A stretch of DNA of 38,254 nt from contig JAUNDD010000014.1 in assembly GCA_030526245.1 (NCBI GenBank), positions 8,123 through 46,376 on the forward strand, read 5' to 3'. This document shows, in pieces, positions 1-9,447 of the stretch (its first letter is position 1; each line of letters opens with the position of its first letter). The notes under the pieces were generated by a model, which saw only the letters and a program-made list of their open reading frames with translations, was not told where the DNA came from and did no database searches. Both the position numbers and the translations under genes were made by a program. The DNA comes from Lachnospiraceae bacterium (lineage in GTDB: Bacteria; Bacillota; Clostridia; Lachnospirales; Lachnospiraceae).

Positions 1-620
1 CCGGTTCGCGGCGGATATTTTCAAGGTTTCTCACCAGTCTCCGCCGTGCTTGCTCACTCAGAGCCTATCGCTGGCGGAGAATTGGAGCATTTCTTCCTGA
101 GATCCGCCAGGGTTTTCCTTTGGCTCTGGCTCGCGGCGGAGATTTTCAAGGTTTCTCACTGGCCTCCGCCGTGCTTGCTCACTCGTAGCCTGACGCCAGC
201 GGAGAACTGGTGGATTTCTTCCTGGGATCCGCCAGCGTTTTCCTTTGGCTCTGGCTCGCGGCGGATATTTTCAAGGTTTCTCACTGGTCTCCGCCGTGCT
301 TGCTTACTTGTAGCTTGGTGCCGGCGGAGAATTGGTGGATTTCTTCCTGTGAACCGCCAGGTTTTTTCTTTGGCTCCGGTTCGCGGCGGATATTTTCAAG
401 GTTTCTCACCAGTCTCCGCCGTGCTTGCTCTTTGATACTTTGACGCTGGCGGAGAATTGGTAGATTTCTTCCCATGATCCGCCAGCGTTTTTCTTTGGCT
501 CCGGTTCGCGGCGGATCATTTCAAGGTTTCTCACTGGTCTCCGCCGTGCTTGCTCTTTGATACTTTGACGCTGGCGGAGAATTGGAGCATTTCTTCCTGT
601 GAACCGCCGGGTCACTTCGC
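1..620. repeat. Array 1 of 125-bp double-hairpin repeats
   Basis: Five tandem units whose anchor CGCGGCGGA recurs at 7, 132, 257, 382 and 507, an exact 125-bp period. Each unit has two potential hairpins. The first pairs CGCGGCGGA with TCCGCCGTG about 25 bases on, with one G-U. The second pairs GGCGGA with TCCGCC around a conserved GGATTTCTTCC-like loop. Open frames through this stretch follow the repeat period and differ between copies, so no gene is called. The array begins before the window and ends against the rho stop codon. No classic U-tract terminator for rho was found, so the last hairpins may serve as its 3' end. The same family recurs at 14760-15760 and 37985-38254. Confidence 0.93.
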
Positions 621-626
621 TGGCAC

Positions 627-2252
627 TTAGATATGCTTCTGCCGGCGAATTCTTTCCACAAGATCTTCGTTATTGATGGTATGTACGAACATATTCAGGA
701 TGTTTTCCACAGCCTCGTCGCTCTTCATGCCGTTCAAAGCCTTGCGCATAATGTAGACTGCCTCCTGCTCCCGCTCATTAAGGAGCAGATCTTCCCGCCT
801 GGTACCGGACTTTTGGATATCGATGGCCGGGAAGACACGACGCTCGGACAGCTTGCGGTCCAGCACCATCTCCATGTTGCCGGTTCCTTTGAATTCCTCA
901 TACACCACGTCATCCATCTTGCTGCCGGTATCTACCAGGGCCGTGGCCAGGATGGTCAGGCTGCCGCCCTCCCGCATATTTCTGGCTGCGCCAAAGAAAC
1001 GCTTGGGCATGTGCAGTGCCGCCGGATCCAGTCCGCCGGACAGGGTACGGCCGCTGGGCGCCACTGTCAGGTTATAGGCTCTGGCCAATCGAGTGATAGA
1101 GTCGAGCAGAATCGTCACATGCATGCCGTGCTCTACCAGACGCTTGGCTCGCTCGATTCCCATCTCGGATACCTTACGATGATGCTCCGGTGTTTCGTCG
1201 AAGGTGGAATAGAGCACTTCCACATTGTCGCCCACGATGGCTTCCCGGATGTCCGTTACCTCCTCCGGACGCTCATCGATGAGCAGGATCAGGATATGCA
1301 TATCCGGCTCATTTTTCAGAATGGACCGGGCCACATCCTTAAGCAGCGTCGTCTTTCCGGCCTTGGGTGGCGAAACGATCATACCGCGCTGTCCCCGACC
1401 GATGGGCGAGATCAGATCCACAATTCGCATGGAAATATCCTTGCTGCCCCGTTCCATCCGAAGACGCCGGTTCGGGAAGATGGGCGTCATGTCCTCAAAG
1501 TTCATCCGGCGCACGGCCTGCTCCGGTGCCAGACCATTGATGGCCGTCAGGTATAAGAGTGCGCTGTACCGTTCTGTCTGGGCTTTGGCGCGCGTGTGAC
1601 CGGTGACCATGTCGCCGGTCTTCAGGCCAAACTTTCGAATCTGCGACTGTGCTACGTACACATCATTCTCACCAGACAGATAGTTGGCGCTGCGCAGGAA
1701 GCCGTAGCCATCCTGCATGATTTCAAGGATGCCCGTCACGATTTCTCCCATCTGCGGGCGATCTCCCTGCACGCGCTCCTGCTGCGGGCGCTCGTAACGG
1801 TCTCCCTGCACGCGCTCCTGCTGCGGACGTTCATAACGGTCTCCCTGCGCACGTTCCTGCTGCGGGCGTTCGTAGCGCTCTCCCTGCACTCTGTCATTCG
1901 TATAATTTCTGCGCATAAGCTGCTCGCTACGTTCCGCTGCTCCATAGCCCTGACCGCTTCTTCGATTTGCCTGATATTCCCGAGCCTCAGCATTACGCGG
2001 CTGTACATCCTGAGATTCTGCTGCATTCCGGGGCTCGCGTGCTTTTGCCTCCTGAGGCTCATGCATCGCTACTCCCTGGGACTCATATGCCGCTGCCTCC
2101 TGGGGCTCATGCGCCTTCGCCTCCAACGCATCCAGCTCACACATGGCATCGATCAGCTCGCTCTTTTTCATTGTCGATGCATACTTGATCTTTCGATTTT
2201 TTGCAATATCCCGTAAAACGGTCACAGACAGGGTTTCGTATTTTTCTCTCAT
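627..2252 (-). CDS. rho: Transcription termination factor Rho with disordered insertion
   Basis: Hexameric RNA helicase that terminates transcription. Using the chosen start, residues 1-38 match the Rho N-terminal helical domain. Residues 40-167 form a low-complexity Glu/Gln/Arg-rich insertion ending in about three 13-residue repeats ([16 protein letters not shown] period 39 bp at 1762-1890). Residues 169-230 are the cold-shock-like RNA-binding domain, with DGYGFLR. The ATPase follows, with Walker [10 protein letters not shown] near 294-302 and Walker [12 protein letters not shown] near 321-331. The frame stays open upstream to a TTG at 2357. I prefer the ATG at 2252, which gives 541 residues: GGAG lies 5 bases before it, the protein there begins like other Rho proteins, and a terminator-like hairpin lies just upstream. 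The gene is last on its transcript and abuts the repeat array. Confidence 0.96.
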   Translation of the reverse strand: MREKYETLSVTVLRDIAKNRKIKYASTMKKSELIDAMCELDALEAKAHEPQEAAAYESQGVAMHEPQEAKAREPRNAAESQDVQPRNAEAREYQANRRSGQGYGAAERSEQLMRRNYTNDRVQGERYERPQQERAQGDRYERPQQERVQGDRYERPQQERVQGDRPQMGEIVTGILEIMQDGYGFLRSANYLSGENDVYVAQSQIRKFGLKTGDMVTGHTRAKAQTERYSALLYLTAINGLAPEQAVRRMNFEDMTPIFPNRRLRMERGSKDISMRIVDLISPIGRGQRGMIVSPPKAGKTTLLKDVARSILKNEPDMHILILLIDERPEEVTDIREAIVGDNVEVLYSTFDETPEHHRKVSEMGIERAKRLVEHGMHVTILLDSITRLARAYNLTVAPSGRTLSGGLDPAALHMPKRFFGAARNMREGGSLTILATALVDTGSKMDDVVYEEFKGTGNMEMVLDRKLSERRVFPAIDIQKSGTRREDLLLNEREQEAVYIMRKALNGMKSDEAVENILNMFVHTINNEDLVERIRRQKHI

Positions 2253-2319
2253 ATATTCTCCAGCATTTTCGCTTGCGAAACTATTGTTGTCTTTTCTTTC
2301 CAGCATGTATAAGGCAGTT

Positions 2320-2380
2320 AAAAAATCAGCCTGACTAACATCCTCTACCGGCACCAATCCGCGCTAAAGTCAGGCTGATT
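2320..2380 (-). terminator. Terminator or attenuator upstream of rho
   Basis: A perfect 13-bp inverted repeat pairs 2368-2380 with 2324-2336 across a 31-base loop. On the minus strand it runs directly into a T-tract. It follows the stop of the sigma-like gene (2448) and ends about 70 bases before the preferred rho ATG. I see no convincing promoter between it and rho, so rho may be expressed by readthrough, making this an attenuator. A smaller hairpin (TTTCGC/GCGAAA, 2267-2280) sits just before the rho ribosome site. Confidence 0.7.
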
Positions 2381-2447
2381 GCCTTCCGATCCAGCTGCAC
2401 ATCACATCTGTAAATCCCGCGGATTATTCCATTTTCTGCACATGCGC

Positions 2448-3380
2448 TTACTCTTCCACCTTATTCTCTCCGGACAATCCCAGGATATCCATAATCTCCT
2501 CCATGGGCATTTCAAGGTAGGCTGACAGCTCCTCCGCCGACGGCTTTACACCGAAGTCTTCTTCCATACGCTTAACCGCTTCATGCAGGCTGTTTACCTT
2601 TTTGACCGTGTTGTTGTCTGCCTGGGAGCGTTTGGTCTGCTGATCCAGGGCTTCCTGCATGGCACGGTTGATCTCATTTAAGACATGTGCTTTGTTTGCT
2701 GCCAGAGAGCCGCCCCGTTCCAGGGTATCGAAGGACAGGATCAGACCCATGTTGCCTTCCTGGATCAGATCCTCAACGATGACGCCCTCAGTCTCCATCT
2801 CTCCGGCCATGTCCAGTACCAGCGGCAGGAAGGAGGCGATCAGGCGATTGCGGGCATTCATATCTCCATCGGCCGCTGCCAGAAACAGGATCTCTTCCTC
2901 CTGGGCATCCAACTCCAGAATCTCCGACACATCTTCTACATACTGTTCCAGCACCCGCTTGTGACCGGCATTTTCCTCGTCCTCCGAATCCAGATCCTGG
3001 CTCTCGCCATCTGCGCCTTCTTTGGCTTTGCCATCCGCGCCGGTTTTTCTTCCGTTAGCGCCGGACGATGCATCTCCCGCTTCCGAGGCGGACATCTCGT
3101 CATTCTGCGCATCCTCAGCTGTGCCCTGCGCCTCCCGCTGGGCTTTCGCGGCTTCCGTCAGTCTGCCATACTCACTCTGGCTGCTCTGATCCCGATTCCA
3201 GCCCTCCACGCGGATCATCTGCTCGTTTAAGTACTCGCAGATCATGTCCAGCTGCTCTTCGGTCATCTGTGCATGCGCAAAGAATTCGTTGACCTCCTGT
3301 CTGGTCAGTACGTTGCCTTTCTGCTCAGCCAGCTTTCGGATCTCGCCGAGCATCTCTCGAAATATGATTTTCTGTTCCAT
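2448..3380 (-). CDS. Sigma-70-like protein lacking regions 2.3-2.4 and 4
   Basis: A 310-residue relative of the primary sigma factor that cannot be a normal sigma factor. Residues 1-60 resemble the sigma 1.1-like N-terminus of the RpoD at 35525-36652: both have a MTEEQ/LTEEM element and end in a V-x-G. Residues 65-145 are an acidic Gly/Ser/Ala linker. Residues 147-220 resemble regions 1.2 to 2.2, including [10 protein letters not shown] (204-213), the core-RNAP-binding segment that RpoD has in nearly identical form. The aromatic -10 recognition segment that follows in RpoD (FSTYATWW) is replaced by Ala/Asn-rich sequence. Residues 258-300 resemble region 3, and the protein ends without a region 4 helix-turn-helix. 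The ATG has AAGGAG 9 bases upstream. It may bind core RNA polymerase as a modulator; this is inference. Confidence 0.8.
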   Translation of the reverse strand: MEQKIIFREMLGEIRKLAEQKGNVLTRQEVNEFFAHAQMTEEQLDMICEYLNEQMIRVEGWNRDQSSQSEYGRLTEAAKAQREAQGTAEDAQNDEMSASEAGDASSGANGRKTGADGKAKEGADGESQDLDSEDEENAGHKRVLEQYVEDVSEILELDAQEEEILFLAAADGDMNARNRLIASFLPLVLDMAGEMETEGVIVEDLIQEGNMGLILSFDTLERGGSLAANKAHVLNEINRAMQEALDQQTKRSQADNNTVKKVNSLHEAVKRMEEDFGVKPSAEELSAYLEMPMEEIMDILGLSGENKVEE

Positions 3381-4152
3381 ATGTGTTTTCTCCTTGAATA
3401 TCTATAAATATCGTTCACAAAAATACTTTTCATATGTGTTCACATTCGTAATAAACCCCCCGAACCTCTTGATGTAATGTATCCAAAACGGACCATTTTT
3501 AACAGCACTTTCACGCATTGTGCCGTTTCAACCTCCAATCAACGCAATCGCCGCAGTTTGGCATATCTGCCGCATTTTATGGCATCAGCAGTCCAGTGCA
3601 ACTGTGGTTACAGTAGTTTTTTCGATTTTGTTATTTCTCACAGGGATTTTTATTCGATACATCCTTAAGATGATTTTTTCAGAGCTGTTCTGATATTGTT
3701 TTCCAGTTCGATACTTTTGAAACGCATGTGCCGAGGCACAGATTCTGCGCCCAAACGATCTCGTCAAACGCCTTTGCAGGACAGAATACAGCGAACTGCT
3801 CCAGTATCCAAAAGCTCGCATTTCAGAGGCGCTTTTAGCGGAGGAGAGATCCACGCCTACGGAGACCAAAATGCGAGGGCCTCACCCCGAGCATTTTATA
3901 TATGGTCGTAGTTGGCGTTAGCTCGACGCAGCGTTGCCTCAGCGAGCGTTGGATCTGGACAGGAGCTGTACCTGAACTGTTTCGAAAAGCATGATAATTG
4001 AAAAAAGAAAAGTATTTGTGTACCTTGCGCGCCAGTCAACTGGCGGCATTATTTGCATGTCTGCCGTTTTCATACCAACAGCAAAGATAAATCTGCCGTT
4101 TTCACTGCAAGCAGCTAATAAAGGCTGCCTCTTTCACTACCAGCAGACATAG
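3381..4152. other. Long intergenic stretch without a convincing gene
   Basis: About 770 bases between the sigma-like gene and the PucR-type gene. Short open frames on both strands show no family features. An inverted repeat, CGCCAGT/ACTGGCG, lies at 4030-4045, and a 12-base direct repeat (CTGCCGTTTTCA) at 4061 and 4093. The sequence CATGTGCCGAGGC near 3724 recurs near 25870 in another intergenic region, so part of this stretch may be a decayed dispersed element. The promoter for the sigma-like gene should lie at the left end but could not be fixed. Confidence 0.5.
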
Positions 4153-4182
4153 AAAAGGCTGCCGCATTTTCTGCAGCAGCCT
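4153..4182 (-). terminator. Rho-independent terminator of PucR-type gene
   Basis: Minus-strand hairpin pairing GGCTGCTGCA with TGCGGCAGCC (one G-U), 11 bp counting the closing A-T pair, followed by TTTT. It starts about 12 bases after the stop codon. Confidence 0.88.
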
Positions 4183-4193
4183 CGAAAAGTCAA

Positions 4194-5282
4194 TTAATAC
4201 TCCTGGTTTTCCATGTGACGCATATACTTTACAACCATCAACGCGATCTTGAAGGTGATGGCATCATCGAATATGCGCAGATCCAGCCCGGTGGACTTCT
4301 GAAGCTTGTCCAGGCGGTATACCAGCGTATTACGATGGATGTACAGCTGACGGGAGGTCTCGGAAACGTTCAGGTTGTTATCGAAGAACTTATTAATCGT
4401 CGTAAGGGTTTCTTCATCGAAATCATCCGGCGACTTGTTTTCGAATACTTCCTTGATGAACATTTTACACAGCGGAATCGGAAGCTGATAGATCAGACGG
4501 CCGATACCCAGGGAGCTGTATGCGATGACCTTGCTCTCACTGAAGAAGATCTTGCCGACGTTCAGGGCCAGTCTCGCTTCCTTGTAGGAGCGGGACACGT
4601 CCTTGATCTCGCTTACGATGGTACCGTAGGCGATGACCGCGTCTGCCTTCTTGTCCTCGGAAAGTACATCCAGAATAGAAGCAGCCAGCTCATCCATCTG
4701 CGGATAGCCTTCCTCTTCCTCCAGCTCCTTCACTACGATCACGCTCTTTTCATCCACGGCCGTAATGAAGTTGTTGCTCTTGCTGCCGAAGAGGCTGCGC
4801 ACCAGCTCGATGGAGCTGCTTTCTTTTTCGTGACTGACTTCCAGTATAAATACCACACGCCGAACATCGGTGTCAATGTGCAGTTTCTTCGCACGGTTAT
4901 AGATATCCACCAGCAACAGGTTGTCCAGCAGCAGGTTCTTGATAAAGTTGTCTTTATCGAACCGCTCCTTGTAGGCTACGAGCAGTGTCTGGATCTGGAA
5001 GGAAGCCATTTTTCCTACCATGTACACATCCTCGCTGTTGCCGTTTGCGATCAGAATATATTCAAGCTGACTGTCGTCCGACACCTTAAAGAACTGATAT
5101 CCGGAAATCACCTGGCTGTCCGCCGGTGAATTCACGAAGCCCAGCACGGACTCCCGGAAATTATCGGCCCCCTCAAAGGTTGAAGCCAGCAAAATACCTT
5201 CGGTATCCATTACACACATATCCACCCGACTGATGGTCTTAAGTCCTTCCAGAGTAGTCTGCAAAACCTGATTTGAAATCAT
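4194..5282 (-). CDS. PucR/CdaR-family transcriptional regulator
   Basis: A 362-residue regulator. The N-terminal part has the look of a sugar-diacid-recognition-like sensor, with VDMCVMDTEGILLAST near 20-35. The middle resembles the degenerate GGDEF-like domain of the family. The C-terminus carries the PucR helix-turn-helix, with SETSRQLYIHRNTLVYRLDK and then TGLDLRIFDDAITFKIAL. Family members usually activate genes for uptake or catabolism of sugar acids, purines or amino acids in response to a small ligand; the ligand here cannot be read. Its own promoter and terminator make it monocistronic. The ATG is preceded by AAAGGAGG at good spacing. The neighbouring glutamine synthetase is a possible but unproven target. 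Confidence 0.88.
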   Translation of the reverse strand: MISNQVLQTTLEGLKTISRVDMCVMDTEGILLASTFEGADNFRESVLGFVNSPADSQVISGYQFFKVSDDSQLEYILIANGNSEDVYMVGKMASFQIQTLLVAYKERFDKDNFIKNLLLDNLLLVDIYNRAKKLHIDTDVRRVVFILEVSHEKESSSIELVRSLFGSKSNNFITAVDEKSVIVVKELEEEEGYPQMDELAASILDVLSEDKKADAVIAYGTIVSEIKDVSRSYKEARLALNVGKIFFSESKVIAYSSLGIGRLIYQLPIPLCKMFIKEVFENKSPDDFDEETLTTINKFFDNNLNVSETSRQLYIHRNTLVYRLDKLQKSTGLDLRIFDDAITFKIALMVVKYMRHMENQEY

Positions 5283-5401
5283 GGATACGTTCCTCCTTTA
5301 AACCGCCGGCTCATGCCATTTGCCCGGATAAGCGGCGTTTCTCAAGCATATTTGTTCATGCCGTTCACATATCTATTCGGCCAAAATGAATAACTAGCAT
5401 T

Positions 5402-5430
5402 ATTGTAATGTTTGTCGAGAAAAAAATCAA
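5402..5430 (-). promoter_or_regulatory. Predicted promoter of PucR-type gene
   Basis: Minus-strand TTGATT, 17-base spacer, TACAAT, about 120 bases before the start codon. It fits the housekeeping sigma consensus. Confidence 0.65.
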
Positions 5431-5529
5431 TCCCTTTTGTTACATTTGCACTATGTAATCTTTCGTCTTTGGTTTTGCGTTATGCAGGCTTAACCGTTTT
5501 CGACATTCCCTTTTGGTAAAATTACTCAC

Positions 5530-5566
5530 AAAAAGGCCGCATGCTGATGAATTCAGCATGCGGCCT
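5530..5566 (-). terminator. Terminator of glutamine synthetase gene
   Basis: Perfect 14-bp stem (5553-5566 with 5534-5547), 5-base loop, then a T-run on the minus strand, 13 bases after the glnN stop codon. Confidence 0.95.
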
Positions 5567-5578
5567 GTAAATTTTTGC

Positions 5579-7690
5579 TTACACCTCAAACAGCAGGTCA
5601 CCGTAGGACGGCATGGGCCAGCAGGTCTTATCCACCAGCATCTCCAGCTTATCCACCGGCGCACGCAGCTCTTCCATGGCGGTGCACACTTTGTCATGAT
5701 AGTAAACAGCCTTGTCCCGGCCTTCTTCCATCTCCGACGCAACGCTCTCCACGTCCACCAGTCTGGTCAGGGCTGCATCCGTTTCCTCCAGCAGCGCGCT
5801 GCACTCGGCCAGGATCTTCTCCTGCACCCTGGTGCTGGCACCGGCTTCCTTGATGGTCAGAATGCTCTTGGCCAGGGAGGAGGTGTAGCGGATCACCGCC
5901 GGGATGATCTGCTTGGTGGTGATGTCGATCATGGTGCGGGCTTCGATGTTGATCACCTTGCTGTAGTTTTCGTACTTGATCTCCGCTCTGGAGCGCAGCT
6001 CGCTTTCCGTGTAAACACCGAATTTCTCAAACATCTGAATGGTGCTTTCTTCCAGCAGCATCGGAATCGCATCCACCATGCTCTTGATGTTGGGCAGTCC
6101 GCGGCGCTCGGCCTCTTCGACCCAGTCCTCGCCATAGCCGTTTCCATTGAAGATGATCCGCTGATGCTCATCCAGATACTCACGGATCAGCTCATGCACA
6201 GCGATCTCGAAATCCTCTGCCTTTTCCAGCACATCGCAGGCATCCGAGAAGGACTCCGCCACAATGGTATCCAGCACGATGTTGGCAGATGCGATGGAAT
6301 CCCGGGAGCCCACCATACGGAACTCGAACTTGTTTCCGGTGAAGGCAAAAGGCGAAGTACGGTTGCGGTCCGTGGCATCCTTCTTCAGATCCGGCAGCGT
6401 GGATGCACCGGTACGCAGCACACCGCCGCTGATGCAGCTGGTTGCATTTCCGGTGGCGATCAGCTGAGCCACTACGTCCTCCAGCTGCTCTCCCAGGAAT
6501 ACGGAGATGATCGCCGGCGGTGCCTCCAGTGCGCCGAGACGATGATCGTTTCCAACGTTGGCTGCGGATTCACGCAGCAGGCCGGCATGACGATCTACTG
6601 CCCGCAGGATGCAGGCCAGCACCAGCAGGAACTGGATGTTCTCGTTGGGGATCTTGCCCGGATCGAGCAGATTGATGCCGTCGTCCGTGGTCAGGGACCA
6701 GTTGTTATGCTTTCCGGAGCCGTTCACTCCGGCGAAGGGCTTTTCATGCAGCAGGCACTTCAGTCCCTGCTGACCGGCCACGCGCTTTAAGGTCTGCATG
6801 ACCAGATGGTTGTGGTCTACCGCCACATTGACCTTGTCGTAGATCGGAGCCAGCTCATGCTGGGCCGGTGCTACCTCGTTGTGCTGGGTCTTGGAGGTGA
6901 CGCCCATCTTCCAAAGCTCTTTATTGACTTCCTTCATGAAGCCGCCGATCCGGCGACGGATGCTTCCGAAATAGTGGTCGTCCATCTCCTGACCCTTTGG
7001 CGGCATGGCGCCGAACAGGGTGCGGCCGGTGTAGACCAGATCTTTTCTCTGCTTATATTTCTCCGCGTCCACCAGGAAATACTCCTGCTCGGCACCCACG
7101 GACGGGGTCACCTTGGAGGAGGTGGTGTTGCCAAACAGGCGCAGCAGACGCAGGGCCTGCTCATTGATGGCATCGATGGAGCGCAGCAGCGGTGTCTTTA
7201 AGTCCAGAGACTCGCCGGTGTAGGAGCAGAATGCGGTGGGGATGCACAGGATCGCTCCGGCTTCATCTTCGCGAACAAAGGCCGGCGAGGTGCAGTCCCA
7301 GGCCGTATAGCCTCTGGCCTCGAAAGTGGCGCGCAGTCCACCGGAGGGGAAGGAGGATGCATCCGGCTCGCCCTTGATCAGCTCCTTGCCGGAGAACTCC
7401 ATCAGCACATGGCCATCTTCCTTCGGTGCCGTGATAAAGGAATCGTGCTTTCCTGCGGTCACGCCGGTCAGCGGCTGGAACCAGTGGGTGTAATGTGTGG
7501 CGCCCTTTTCGATGGCCCAGTTCTTCATGGCCTCCGCCACCACTTCCGCTACGATGGGATCGAGTTCCTTACCTTCATCAATGGTCTTGTGAAGCTTCTT
7601 ATAGATTGACTTCGGAAGCCGCTCCTGCATCACGCGGTCGCTGAAAACATTTTCACCGAAGATGTCCGCAATATTGAAGTACTCACTCAT
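5579..7690 (-). CDS. glnN: Glutamine synthetase type III
   Basis: ATP-dependent formation of glutamine from glutamate and ammonia. The 703-residue length fits the large GSIII family and not the roughly 450-residue GSI. The GSIII signature [20 protein letters not shown] spans 106-125. Catalytic-core motifs are [11 protein letters not shown] (198-208), [12 protein letters not shown] (271-282) and [20 protein letters not shown] (314-333), which hold the expected metal, ATP and glutamate ligands. The ATG at 7690 is preceded by a moderate AGGAAAGGG site. The gene stands alone, with a strong terminator and a roughly 280-base upstream region holding two palindromes that may be regulatory. Confidence 0.97.
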   Translation of the reverse strand: MSEYFNIADIFGENVFSDRVMQERLPKSIYKKLHKTIDEGKELDPIVAEVVAEAMKNWAIEKGATHYTHWFQPLTGVTAGKHDSFITAPKEDGHVLMEFSGKELIKGEPDASSFPSGGLRATFEARGYTAWDCTSPAFVREDEAGAILCIPTAFCSYTGESLDLKTPLLRSIDAINEQALRLLRLFGNTTSSKVTPSVGAEQEYFLVDAEKYKQRKDLVYTGRTLFGAMPPKGQEMDDHYFGSIRRRIGGFMKEVNKELWKMGVTSKTQHNEVAPAQHELAPIYDKVNVAVDHNHLVMQTLKRVAGQQGLKCLLHEKPFAGVNGSGKHNNWSLTTDDGINLLDPGKIPNENIQFLLVLACILRAVDRHAGLLRESAANVGNDHRLGALEAPPAIISVFLGEQLEDVVAQLIATGNATSCISGGVLRTGASTLPDLKKDATDRNRTSPFAFTGNKFEFRMVGSRDSIASANIVLDTIVAESFSDACDVLEKAEDFEIAVHELIREYLDEHQRIIFNGNGYGEDWVEEAERRGLPNIKSMVDAIPMLLEESTIQMFEKFGVYTESELRSRAEIKYENYSKVINIEARTMIDITTKQIIPAVIRYTSSLAKSILTIKEAGASTRVQEKILAECSALLEETDAALTRLVDVESVASEMEEGRDKAVYYHDKVCTAMEELRAPVDKLEMLVDKTCWPMPSYGDLLFEV

Positions 7691-7978
7691 GTTTGATTTT
7701 CGCCCTTTCCTGGTTTTCTATTCGCCGGGTCTGAGGATCCCTGCTGTGTTTCACTTAAGTGAACGCCCATGCCTGCCGCGGTGTCGACGCAAATGCACGC
7801 CTGTATCTGACGCGGCAGTGTAAAGCTGTCCTCCGCATCGGGAATCCTGCATCGTATCACACCGAAAAGGCATCCCACCTGCGCGGAACGCCTTTTCATA
7901 GATGCGTATTAAGCTACACTAATTTTTTATAAAAATCAAGTGCCTGTATTGGGGCCGGCTGCCGCTCACACTAAGAAC
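7691..7978 (-). promoter_or_regulatory. Upstream region of glnN with two palindromes
   Basis: No gene is seen. TTCACTTAAGTGAA (7750-7763) is a perfect 14-bp palindrome about 60 bases before the start, a plausible operator. GAAAAGGC pairs with GCCTTTTC at 7864-7897 as a leader hairpin without a U-tract on the minus strand. An AT-rich stretch at 7915-7945 could hold the promoter, but no clean -10/-35 pair was found. Confidence 0.4.
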
Positions 7979-8075
7979 GCTGCCGCGCGCGAAACAAATC
8001 GCTTAGCGGCAGCTGTTCAGATACCTGCCCGATTTGACACCGGACCCATAGGAAATTCCTTTCGGAATTTCCTAT
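7979..8075. repeat. Diverged relative of the 104-bp hairpin repeat
   Basis: Three structured parts. A GCTGCCGC/GCGGCAGC stem joins 7979-7986 to 8006-8013. A 28-base core at 8020-8047 matches 24 of 28 bases of the core in the units upstream of rpoD (36730-36757). A perfect 11-bp hairpin with a 4-base loop lies at 8049-8074. It sits just downstream of galM and may act as its transcript end, though no clear U-tract follows. Confidence 0.65.
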
Positions 8076-8102
8076 TAAAGTACAAACAGCCGGATTTCCC
8101 GG

Positions 8103-9167
8103 TTACCGCACGCTGAACTTGTAGATGGTGGTAGTCTCGTAGGTCTCTCCTGCCTTCAGGATCGGCTTGGCAAAGCCCTCCTGGTTGATGGCATTCGGAT
8201 AATACTGGGTCTCCAGGCAGAAACCGCTGCGCTTCTGATATACAGCGCCGCCCTTGCCCGGCATACCTTCCGGTGTAGCTGCGGTGATGAAGTTTCCGGT
8301 GTAGAACTGCACCGCCGGCAGGTCCGTGTAGCATTCCATGCAGATACCCGTTGCCGGGCAGTATACCTCACCGAAGCGGATCACCGGTCCGCGGTCCGGA
8401 CGGATGCAGAAGTTATGGTCATAGCCGCCCACCAGCTTCAGCTGCTCGAAATCGTCCTCGATGCGCTCGCCGATGGTATGCGGTGTGGTGAAGTCCAGCG
8501 GCGTGCCGGCCACCTCTGCCACCTCGCCGGTGGGAATGGCCTTGGAATCGATGACCGGATTGTAATGGGGTGCATTCAGCATGACCTCATGCTGTCCCAC
8601 GCAGCCGCTGTCATGTCCGCCCAGGTTGAAGTAAACATGGTTGGTCAGATTGGCTACGGTATCCTGGTCACAAACCGCCTTGTAAGCCAGCTCCAGACGG
8701 CCCTCTTCGGTCAGGGTGTAGGTGATCTGTGCCTCGAAGTTGCCCGGGAACCCCTGCTGTCCGTCCGCATCCTTCAGCGCAAAGGTAACGGACTGGTCGG
8801 TGATCTCCTTTACATCCCAGAGTCTCTTGCCGAAGTAGTCATTGCCGCTGTGCAGGTTGTTGCCGTTTTCGTTGGCGGTCAGCTGGTAGGTCTTGCCGTT
8901 CAGCTCAAAGGAAGCATTGGCAATACGATTGCCGTTTCGTCCTACCACTGCGCCGAAATGTGCGCCTGCCTCCAGGTATTCTCCCGGGGTATCATAGCCC
9001 AGCGCCACGTCCACCAGGTTCTCATTCTTGTCCTGGAAGATGATAGATACGATGGTGGCACCCAGGTCACTCACAGTCACCTTGGTGTTGGGGCCATCGC
9101 TGATGGTGTACAGATAGGTCATTCTTCCATCCGGCATTGCACCGAATTCTTTTTTTGTTACTGCCAT
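8103..9167 (-). CDS. galM: Aldose 1-epimerase (galactose mutarotase)
   Basis: Interconverts alpha and beta anomers of galactose or glucose, feeding the Leloir pathway. The 354-residue protein has NNLHSG (catalytic-site His near 106), NLTNHVYFNL (His near 177) and FCLETQYYPN with the probable catalytic-base Glu near 319, all expected of the family. The frame is open upstream to 9269, but the ATG at 9167 has AAGGAG 9 bases before it and MAVTKKEF is a natural N-terminus. No other gal genes are nearby. Confidence 0.95.
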   Translation of the reverse strand: MAVTKKEFGAMPDGRMTYLYTISDGPNTKVTVSDLGATIVSIIFQDKNENLVDVALGYDTPGEYLEAGAHFGAVVGRNGNRIANASFELNGKTYQLTANENGNNLHSGNDYFGKRLWDVKEITDQSVTFALKDADGQQGFPGNFEAQITYTLTEEGRLELAYKAVCDQDTVANLTNHVYFNLGGHDSGCVGQHEVMLNAPHYNPVIDSKAIPTGEVAEVAGTPLDFTTPHTIGERIEDDFEQLKLVGGYDHNFCIRPDRGPVIRFGEVYCPATGICMECYTDLPAVQFYTGNFITAATPEGMPGKGGAVYQKRSGFCLETQYYPNAINQEGFAKPILKAGETYETTTIYKFSVR

Positions 9168-9447
9168 GTTGATTATCTCCTTATCATAAATGTATTCTTT
9201 TCTGTCCGTCCGTATTTTTATTGCACTTCTAAACAAAGAAGGGACAGATTTTTTCAAAATATTCAGCACAGATCAGTCAGATCATGCTCTCGCCGGTTTA
9301 GACAGACTCTCCCATACTATGAAATCATGGCACAGTCCAAGAGATTATTCCGACTATCACACGCTTACAGCTTCCACAGACGTTCCCCGGTTCTTTCTTC
9401 TATCATATAACGTTTAGCCGTCTCACCGCCAGGAAATATCTCAGATT

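Noticed and set aside
46-443. Open frames through array 1 rich in Leu, Pro and Ser
   Set aside because: They follow the 125-bp repeat in shifting frames, have no ribosome sites and change sequence with each hairpin copy. Similar frames occur in arrays 2 and 3.
3585-3869. 94-codon minus-strand frame in the 3381-4152 gap
   Set aside because: No good ribosome site, odd composition and no recognisable domain. It may be part of a decayed dispersed element.
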